Notes under the pieces: model-generated
What the model saw: only the letters and a program-made list of their open reading frames with translations
Database searches by the model: none
What the model was told of the DNA's origin: nothing
Program-made: the position numbers and the translations under genes
Part shown: piece by piece, positions 1-5,113 of the stretch
Numbering within the stretch: position 1 is the stretch's first letter
Layout: each line of letters begins with the position of its first letter
Source of the DNA: Candidatus Heimdallarchaeota archaeon
Lineage (GTDB): Archaea; Asgardarchaeota; Heimdallarchaeia; Heimdallarchaeales; Kariarchaeaceae
DNA length: 5,113 nucleotides
Assembly: GCA_030668165.1 (NCBI GenBank)
Contig: DAOUUM010000252.1
Location: 1 to 5,113 of the forward strand
Direction: 5' to 3'

Positions 1-2
1 AT

Positions 3-1436
3 CTTATCAAGGATTATTATCAGAAGGAAGGCATCTATTCTGCGGTCAATCAGGGATTTACAATAGTTAACCTTATGCGGTATTTTGACATGTATCACAC
101 AAATGAATTTCTGCAGGATGCATTGGCCATAAGTGATAATATTGGCACTTATTTCATTGATCTGAGGTATAATCTTGCTGCATCTTACTATCGATCGGAT
201 ATTAACCTCATGAGCAATTACAGGTATTTCACCGATAATTTGCTAATATCATGGGGTTTGCAAGAATTATCTGAAAGCTTGGATTCCACAGCTTTGCTAG
301 ATATCAGTGCACAGGAAGACAGATTGAGCTTCATAGATACCGATCTACCCCTGTTCGATAACGAAACTAACTTCAGAGAATTTTTGAGAATTGATCTTGA
401 TCTATTACCAAGTACTACTTTCAAAACTCTTCCCAATCTGTTTGCATCTTATATTATACTTATGAGTGGTAAAAATCCAAATTTTTATCCCACAATAAAA
501 TATGCTTATGATTTTATAAAGGAGAATATGACCAATCCAGAAGGAGGAGTATTCACTCTTCATAAAAATGGCCTAACAGATACCATAGTCACTCTGTCAA
601 ATACGGTTCTTTTTGTCAATGTGGGACTCCAGCTGTATAAACTTACTGGAGATCAGTCCTACTTGGATGATGCTGAGAAGTCTTTGAATTATATTCAGAC
701 ATATGCTAAGGATGTATCCATAACTAAGGGTTATGTAGAGGCTCTTGAGGATAATGTGCCCTTACAACAGTCCAAATCATTATTCTCGCATGCTCTGATT
801 ATTCTTGCATTTTTGGAATTCGCATCACTTGGTTATGAAGATGTAAAAATTGATTTGCTTGCCACATGGGAGACAATCAATCGTTTCTTCAGAGTTTCAG
901 ATGAAAATGGATTATTCAGATCCACCATCACAAGACAGGGTCAGAGTACCGATAGTAGTATCAAAACCATTGATAACCTGATGATGCTATTCGCATTATC
1001 CCAGTTGCCAAATATTATCTCGGTTGAATATGATTACACAGTGAAATTCAGTGAGAAATTCATCATGAACGTTACAGCAATAATTCCTGAGGGTTATAAC
1101 TCCACATTCAATGTTTATTTTAATGCTGATAGTGCTTCAAACATGTCTGTGATAGGCACTGGAGAGCTTCAAACCTATTCATTTGAACTAGATCCACCCA
1201 GACCAAATGACGATACACAAACATTTTACCTTAATATTGATCTGAGTTCAGAAAATGTGACAACTGATTATTCCCAATCTTTATTTGAGGTGATTAATAC
1301 CACAGGAATAAATCTTTCAATTCAGTTGATTAGTCTCCTATCGGTCGTAATGATTGTGGTTTTCGTATTATTCGTCAATCGGGTCAATGAGTATCGCTCC
1401 AAGGAGATTAAAATCGAGGACAACAGTGCAAAATAG
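3..1436 (+). CDS. Exported alpha/alpha-toroid-like protein with C-terminal membrane anchor (5' partial)
   Basis: The frame is open to the left edge, so the gene starts upstream. The Met codon at 75 is internal, because the helical repeat pattern already runs through the 24 codons before it. With residue 1 at position 3, 477 residues are visible. Residues about 1-340 are all-helical with recurring units that resemble six-hairpin (alpha/alpha) toroid enzymes, for example NLMRYFDMYHTNEFLQDA, VGLQLYKLTGDQSYLDDA and NLMMLFALSQL. Such folds occur in glycosidases, epimerases and DUF255-type proteins, but I see no recognisable catalytic motif. Residues about 342-435 look beta-rich and carry six N-X-S/T sequons. 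Residues about 441-458 form one hydrophobic helix, followed by a basic tail (NRVNEYRSKEIK), which puts the C-terminus inside and the bulk outside the cell. A signal peptide would lie upstream of the window. The gene ends in TAG one base pair group before the next gene's start region, suggesting an operon. The coding call is firm; a carbohydrate-active role is only inferred from fold resemblance. Confidence 0.9.
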   Translation, partial: LIKDYYQKEGIYSAVNQGFTIVNLMRYFDMYHTNEFLQDALAISDNIGTYFIDLRYNLAASYYRSDINLMSNYRYFTDNLLISWGLQELSESLDSTALLDISAQEDRLSFIDTDLPLFDNETNFREFLRIDLDLLPSTTFKTLPNLFASYIILMSGKNPNFYPTIKYAYDFIKENMTNPEGGVFTLHKNGLTDTIVTLSNTVLFVNVGLQLYKLTGDQSYLDDAEKSLNYIQTYAKDVSITKGYVEALEDNVPLQQSKSLFSHALIILAFLEFASLGYEDVKIDLLATWETINRFFRVSDENGLFRSTITRQGQSTDSSIKTIDNLMMLFALSQLPNIISVEYDYTVKFSEKFIMNVTAIIPEGYNSTFNVYFNADSASNMSVIGTGELQTYSFELDPPRPNDDTQTFYLNIDLSSENVTTDYSQSLFEVINTTGINLSIQLISLLSVVMIVVFVLFVNRVNEYRSKEIKIEDNSAK

Positions 1437-1441
1437 GTGAT
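1435..1441 (+). promoter_or_regulatory. Shine-Dalgarno site overlapping the upstream stop codon
   Basis: AGGTGAT matches the GGAGGTGATCC consensus complementary to the 3' end of archaeal 16S rRNA. It begins inside the TAG stop of the surface-protein gene and leaves 4 nt before the ATG at 1446. This arrangement selects ATG 1446 over the GTG at 1437, which lies within the site itself. It also predicts translational coupling, since ribosomes terminating on gene 1 would sit on the initiation site of gene 2. Confidence 0.75.
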
Positions 1442-1445
1442 TCTA

Positions 1446-4400
1446 ATGGAAACACGTGTTTGTCCACATTGTTCACACGAGCAAAAATGGAGTCTCAGAT
1501 ACTGCACCAAGTGTGGTAAATTATTAATAAAGGATGATCCTGCAAAGAAAAGTTCTGGCAATACAGAACGCATGAAATCAATCCTCAGGAAGTCTGGAGA
1601 ACCATCCTCAAGAGAGTCCATCCAGAGAAAGCCAATAATAACCAAGGAGAGATTACCTCTGATAGGATCTATTGGAGTTGTAGGGATAGCAATTTCCCTG
1701 CTTATGCTGCTAGAAGTTGATGACATTTCCATACCTCCTCTTGTGATATATATCACCGGGATCATCATATTCCTATTGGGTGTTTCAGGTACCTATCTCT
1801 TGAAACGTAAAAATTCAATCAAGGATAGTTCTTTAATTCTATTATTACTTACCTACGAGGTTATCTTCCTAAGTACTCAGTTTCTTTATGATATGCTGAG
1901 TAGATCAGAATATTCTAGATACTCGTTGTTAGGATCTGGTCTACTAATATTGATTGTGTCAGCATCAACCAGACCATATTTTGAAAAATCAACATTTCAA
2001 TCTATCCATCTGATATTTGGAGTGTACTTTGGTTGGGTTATCATTTTCATTGTATCATATTCACCCTATCTGTCCCAGGTCGTTTTTACAGTTGTGACTC
2101 TACTGGCAATAATAATAACGAATTACTACAGTATCAGGTATCCGGACGTAGTGATCTCATCTGCATACAATATAATAGAAGCATTAATTATTATCAATGC
2201 AATATTTATCAATTTCAGTTATTTCTTCTTCGTGGCCTTGTTAATCTTTATTGGAAATCCTCTCTTATTATACAAGTTTAAGAATATTGAAATTACGAAA
2301 TTCTTGATATATATTTCTCTGATACCCACGGTTTCAGTGTTATATGGAATTTCAAGTAGTTCATTGATTAATCCGTTGCCCCAAATTCTGTTTGTTGTAT
2401 TCAGTTTATCCTGGGCCTGGTACCTCTCAAAAAGCGATCTACCCAAAAAGGTGATTGCGAATCTGAGTGTCTGGTTATCCGCTGCTCTTATGTTTGGTGT
2501 ATTTATCTATGCCCTCAGTTATAGTGGATTCGAGGTATTGTTGACATATCTGGGAATGACTATAGTAGTTAGCATACTGGTATTCAATATAGATAGTTCA
2601 ACAAGGAGGAAAATTCAACTTGCAAATATTATTTTGATGTTCTTGGTAGAATTGATCCTCTATCCCTCGTATTTATCATTGGGAGGCTTGATTATATTCT
2701 TCATAGTTAACATACCAATTATATTTCTTCAGGATATCAGATTAAAGGAATTTTCCAGCAATATATTACTGCTTGGTCAGATCATGGTGACTACTTTCTT
2801 TGTTATAATCTATTCTATCCCCTTGAGAACTGATGATATTGTATATTATCTCCTGTACTTTGCAAATATTGCGAGTATCGGATTAATCTATCTGGTTCAT
2901 ATGAAGTGGAATTATACCTGGAGATATCTATCATTGGTAGTTAATTTTGTAATATCGACAGTTGTAGTGATGGTAATGATTGATATCACCGGATTCTTGA
3001 TATCCGGGGTTATCCTCAGCATATTAATTATCTCACTGGTCTTCCTTGATAAGGGATTGATCAATTCAGATATGAGTGTTATAGGATGGTTATTAATTCT
3101 CGGACTACAGACAATCATAATTTCACTTAGTAAAGATCTCTTTGTGATTGATTTTGCGGTATTCTTCACACTAGTTATGGGGTTACTATCCTATTTTGTA
3201 CAGTCTGACAAGTTGACAAAATATTATTTACCAATGATTATATCATCTGTAGGAATAATAGCTCGCTCCTTAACCGAGATAGAAGATCTGGTAGTGTATA
3301 AGGATACATCGGCATGGGCACTTCTATTACTAATTCAATTCCTTATCTTTACTGGAATAGCGATAATATATCCCATGTTGACAGATCTGATAGAAGACAA
3401 TAATATCAAAATATTCTCAATGGTCCATTTCCATCATCTAGTGTATCTGCTTGTCTGGATGTTACTTGGTAAATTGATCCATGGAGTGAGCATTGAGATG
3501 GAGGATGAAGTACTTGGACAATTGATCATTATCACGCTCCAAGTAGGTGTAATGCTATTACTTGGCTTGTTGATTTTCAAGAAACTCGGGAGTTATCTTT
3601 CAACTGAGAAGTTCTCAATTATTCCAATCAGTCTATTACTCAATCTGGCCATATATCTATTTGATCCGAGCTACTTTAACGAGATATTATCTTATATCTA
3701 TATCCTAATCATATCATTTTACTCGATCAAGTTAATTATTGAATCTGAGATCTCTCAGATATGGTTGATCATATGGTTTGTATTATTATCAATCAATCTG
3801 GTTATCATTGCTGGATTTGGTGAATTATCCACCTTTATTGCAGTATTCGCCGGGTATGCCATATTACAGGCAATTAATGTGATTTACTCACAGAAAATCG
3901 ATATTCCACGTTATTTTGTGACTTTTGCATTCAATGTTGTATTCATCGCAGCGGGAATAATAAGCAGAGTATTACCCATTGATGATGCTCATTCTGTTCT
4001 CAACTCAATGATTTTCTGGATTGTGATAATTGTTAGCACCCATATTGTACAGCTTGTCAGAGCTGATGCAATGAAAGAGGAGCTGATTTTCACCAGTTTA
4101 CTGACGATATTCTCATCAATACTTTGGATGGATGTAGATATAGCATGGTTATCTTCCCTGTTGATTGTAATCGGAATGATTTCAATTGCCCTTTCTTACA
4201 AGATCCTTTTTAGAGCTATTGAGAAAGATCATCTACCAAAATTAAACTTTGAAACAATGAGTATACTTCTGGCGTTTGCAGGAATAGTATTATCTATTGT
4301 CCAACTTCTCCTTTATAATCAAGTTATCGAGCTATTGTTACTCAACAGGATTATATTCTGGAGCTCACTAGGAATATTCCTGGTACTGGGACTTGCAAGA

Positions 4401-4739
4401 AAATTTGTCAATAGATTAACAGTAATCCTTGATGTGATGATCATTCTATCATTCCTAATGGTAATCTCAACCAATCTAATGGCATATTTTGACTCAGTTT
4501 TATCAAATATTGTGTTTCTAGTTCTGGCTATGAGTTTTAGTATTGGAGGACTATTCTTCAAAGATTATGGAACCTTCTATATTGGAGTTGGAATATCTAT
4601 TCTCTCCGCATTGAAAGCATTGATTGATCTTGTGGTTATTGAATCCAGTGATAAATGGTTCTCAGTTCTCATAGCAAGTGTGCAACTGATATGGTATACA
4701 ATCGTATTTTCAGGGCCGGTTGATCGAATAAAACAATAA
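1446..4739 (+). CDS. Giant polytopic membrane protein with N-terminal zinc ribbon
   Basis: The protein has about 1097 residues from ATG 1446, chosen because AGGTGAT lies 4 nt upstream; a GTG at 1437 would add three residues. Residues 6-23 form a zinc ribbon (C6, C9, C20, C23; CPHC and CTKCGK). A charged, Ser/Lys/Arg-rich linker covers about 25-69. The rest is almost wholly hydrophobic: by eye I count about 38 membrane helices with short loops, starting near residue 71. The basic KRKNSIK loop after the second helix fits a cytoplasmic N-terminus, and an even helix count would place the C-terminus (DRIKQ) inside too. A histidine group (H661, H663, H664, with H679) sits in or beside one helix around residues 655-680. 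General resemblance is to large DUF2339-like predicted membrane proteins of unknown function, but I cannot assign a family. Its tight coupling to the gene for an anchored surface protein suggests a joint envelope role. The coding call is very firm; function is unknown. Confidence 0.93.
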   Translation: METRVCPHCSHEQKWSLRYCTKCGKLLIKDDPAKKSSGNTERMKSILRKSGEPSSRESIQRKPIITKERLPLIGSIGVVGIAISLLMLLEVDDISIPPLVIYITGIIIFLLGVSGTYLLKRKNSIKDSSLILLLLTYEVIFLSTQFLYDMLSRSEYSRYSLLGSGLLILIVSASTRPYFEKSTFQSIHLIFGVYFGWVIIFIVSYSPYLSQVVFTVVTLLAIIITNYYSIRYPDVVISSAYNIIEALIIINAIFINFSYFFFVALLIFIGNPLLLYKFKNIEITKFLIYISLIPTVSVLYGISSSSLINPLPQILFVVFSLSWAWYLSKSDLPKKVIANLSVWLSAALMFGVFIYALSYSGFEVLLTYLGMTIVVSILVFNIDSSTRRKIQLANIILMFLVELILYPSYLSLGGLIIFFIVNIPIIFLQDIRLKEFSSNILLLGQIMVTTFFVIIYSIPLRTDDIVYYLLYFANIASIGLIYLVHMKWNYTWRYLSLVVNFVISTVVVMVMIDITGFLISGVILSILIISLVFLDKGLINSDMSVIGWLLILGLQTIIISLSKDLFVIDFAVFFTLVMGLLSYFVQSDKLTKYYLPMIISSVGIIARSLTEIEDLVVYKDTSAWALLLLIQFLIFTGIAIIYPMLTDLIEDNNIKIFSMVHFHHLVYLLVWMLLGKLIHGVSIEMEDEVLGQLIIITLQVGVMLLLGLLIFKKLGSYLSTEKFSIIPISLLLNLAIYLFDPSYFNEILSYIYILIISFYSIKLIIESEISQIWLIIWFVLLSINLVIIAGFGELSTFIAVFAGYAILQAINVIYSQKIDIPRYFVTFAFNVVFIAAGIISRVLPIDDAHSVLNSMIFWIVIIVSTHIVQLVRADAMKEELIFTSLLTIFSSILWMDVDIAWLSSLLIVIGMISIALSYKILFRAIEKDHLPKLNFETMSILLAFAGIVLSIVQLLLYNQVIELLLLNRIIFWSSLGIFLVLGLARKFVNRLTVILDVMIILSFLMVISTNLMAYFDSVLSNIVFLVLAMSFSIGGLFFKDYGTFYIGVGISILSALKALIDLVVIESSDKWFSVLIASVQLIWYTIVFSGPVDRIKQ

Positions 4740-4743
4740 ATGA

Positions 4744-4758
4744 AAAATAATTATATTT
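4744..4758 (+). promoter_or_regulatory. Possible archaeal BRE/TATA promoter for small ORF
   Basis: A purine-rich AAAATAA, resembling a BRE, is followed by TTATATTT at 4751-4758, resembling an archaeal TATA box. Its centre is about 25 nt before the TTG at 4779, close to the usual archaeal TATA-to-transcription-start spacing. The small ORF would then be read from a leaderless or nearly leaderless transcript. AT-rich spacers produce such boxes by chance, so this rests mainly on the spacing. Confidence 0.4.
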
Positions 4759-4778
4759 CGTGTAAATGACTAGCAAAG

Positions 4779-4928
4779 TTGGTATTAAAATACCGTGACA
4801 GGATAGAATCACAACTTCGAGGTGAGTTGAGAGAAAATATAAAACAGGCAAGAATTTATTTAAAAAATGAAAGCTATGAAAAGTTAGAGAGATTAGTTGC
4901 TGTCCGCCTCATTAATTATCTTTACTAG
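4779..4928 (+). CDS. Small charged helical hypothetical protein (49 aa), or remnant of one
   Basis: The frame is open from 4770 to the TAG at 4926-4928. From the TTG at 4779 it encodes 49 residues starting (M)VLKYRDRIESQLRGEL and ending RLVAVRLINYLY. The product is rich in Lys, Arg and Glu with regularly spaced Leu, Ile and Val, as expected for amphipathic helices, and few codons have C in the second position; this looks like real protein. There is no in-frame ATG. TTG 4779 is chosen because a TATA-like box lies about 25 nt upstream, so leaderless initiation is possible; no Shine-Dalgarno sequence precedes it. Alternatives are a +1 frameshift from the ATG at 4766 (Met-Thr-Ser-Lys, then this frame) or decay of an ORF starting at ATG 4740 that is interrupted by TGA at 4767. 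T-runs follow 36 nt after the stop. I do not recognise the family. Confidence 0.42.
   Translation: MVLKYRDRIESQLRGELRENIKQARIYLKNESYEKLERLVAVRLINYLY
4781..4794. repeat. Perfect short inverted repeat, possible operator
   Basis: GGTATT and AATACC are perfect reverse complements separated by AA. The site lies about 25-40 nt after the TATA-like box, over the expected transcription start and first codons of the small ORF. This is where an archaeal repressor would block polymerase. It is not followed by T residues, so it is not a hairpin terminator for the upstream gene. A chance origin is possible given its length. Confidence 0.4.
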
Positions 4929-4964
4929 GCTTATGAAAATTCTATGGCTTGAACTTGGATTATG

Positions 4965-4984
4965 TTTTTTTTATGTTTTTTTTT
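4965..4984 (+). terminator. Double oligo-T archaeal terminator
   Basis: Runs of eight T (4965-4972) and nine T (4976-4984) are separated only by ATG. Archaeal RNA polymerase terminates at T-runs in the non-template strand without needing a hairpin. The position fits the end of the transcript carrying the two large genes and the small ORF, ahead of the promoter for the next gene. No other T-run of this length lies downstream of 4739. Confidence 0.7.
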
Positions 4985-5016
4985 ATGTAGGAAATCATAC
5001 CGATTTGAGTATTTTT

Positions 5017-5030
5017 AACAAATTAAATTA
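5017..5030 (+). promoter_or_regulatory. Possible BRE/TATA promoter for the gene at 5062
   Basis: AACAAA (BRE-like) is followed by TTAAATTA (TATA-like) at 5023-5030. The usual spacing predicts a transcription start near 5052-5055, giving a leader of about 10 nt before ATG 5062. It lies directly after the double T-run, which fits a separate transcription unit. The local sequence is so AT-rich that the exact box is uncertain by a few bases. Confidence 0.45.
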
Positions 5031-5061
5031 TTAATAGCATGCCACGTCTCTGGTAGTTACA

Positions 5062-5113
5062 ATGCATTCTGCTGAAGCTCCAAAAGCAACTGATAAAATT
5101 GCAAAGGAGATCA
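5062..5113 (+). CDS. Start of an unidentified protein (3' partial)
   Basis: ATG at 5062 opens a frame that runs to the right edge, giving 17 codons: MHSAEAPKATDKIAKEI. The sequence is hydrophilic and helix-prone, with no signal peptide or membrane segment so far, which suggests a cytoplasmic protein. No strong Shine-Dalgarno sequence precedes it (only GGTAG at 5052-5056), but a TATA-like box about 35 nt upstream suggests a short leader, where archaeal genes often lack one. It follows the double T-run and so probably starts a new transcription unit. Too little is present to name a family. Confidence 0.55.
   Translation, partial: MHSAEAPKATDKIAKEI

Noticed and set aside
75..77. ATG 75 as the true start of the surface protein
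   Set aside because: The same frame is open to the left edge and already encodes part of the helical repeat; no signal peptide follows this ATG.
1437..1448. GTG at 1437 as the start of the large membrane protein
   Set aside because: It lies inside the AGGTGAT Shine-Dalgarno sequence. The ATG at 1446 has that site at a suitable distance, and only three residues differ.
1322..1768. Minus-strand open frame of 148 codons across the gene junction
   Set aside because: It lies opposite two well-supported genes. Its frame follows from their codon use and its translation shows no coherent domain.
2989..3007. CCGGAT...ATCCGG inverted repeat
   Set aside because: A 6-bp stem with a 7-nt loop inside a clear coding region, with no link to any regulatory element; expected by chance.
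4819..4829. GAGGTGA at 4819-4825 as a Shine-Dalgarno sequence for TTG 4827
   Set aside because: The spacing is a single nucleotide, too short for initiation, and the well-formed coding frame begins further upstream.
4740..4928. Selenoprotein with TGA 4767 read as selenocysteine (C-K-U context)
   Set aside because: Only a short in-frame lead precedes the TGA, no SECIS-like structure was evident by eye, and leaderless initiation or gene decay is simpler.
4740..5061. tRNA, C/D-box RNA or CRISPR in the spacer
   Set aside because: I found no cloverleaf, no box C/D pair and no spaced direct repeats on either strand.

Overview
The window looks archaeal. It is AT-rich. A GGTGAT-type Shine-Dalgarno sequence precedes the main gene. 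The spacer after it holds BRE/TATA-like boxes about 25-35 nt upstream of candidate start codons, and it ends in runs of T rather than a GC-rich hairpin terminator. The first protein has many N-X-S/T sequons outside the membrane and a C-terminal membrane anchor, as archaeal surface proteins often do. An N-terminal zinc ribbon on a giant multi-pass membrane protein is also common in Archaea. An Asgard or related lineage is possible, but nothing here proves it.

Layout, all on the plus strand. (1) Positions 3-1436 hold the 3' part of a surface protein: an all-alpha, toroid-like repeat region, a beta-rich glycosylation-prone domain, one C-terminal membrane helix and a basic tail. (2) Positions 1446-4739 hold an about 1097-residue protein with an N-terminal CxxC...CxxC zinc ribbon, a charged linker and roughly 38 predicted membrane helices. 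Its Shine-Dalgarno sequence overlaps the stop codon of gene 1, so the two are almost certainly co-transcribed and translationally coupled. (3) Positions 4740-5061 form a spacer. It contains a promoter-like box, a likely unannotated small charged ORF (4779-4928), a perfect short palindrome at the start of that ORF, a double oligo-T terminator (4965-4984) and a second promoter-like box. (4) A new gene begins at 5062 and runs off the window after 17 codons.

The two large genes probably work as a pair at the cell envelope: an exported, membrane-anchored helical-toroid protein of possible carbohydrate-active type, and a very large polytopic membrane protein with a cytoplasmic zinc ribbon. No catalytic motif was identified in either, so a role in handling or anchoring surface glycans is a guess. 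The features most worth checking are the in-frame TAG junction between the two large genes, the hidden small ORF with its interrupted in-frame upstream segment, and a histidine cluster next to or inside a predicted membrane helix of the large protein.
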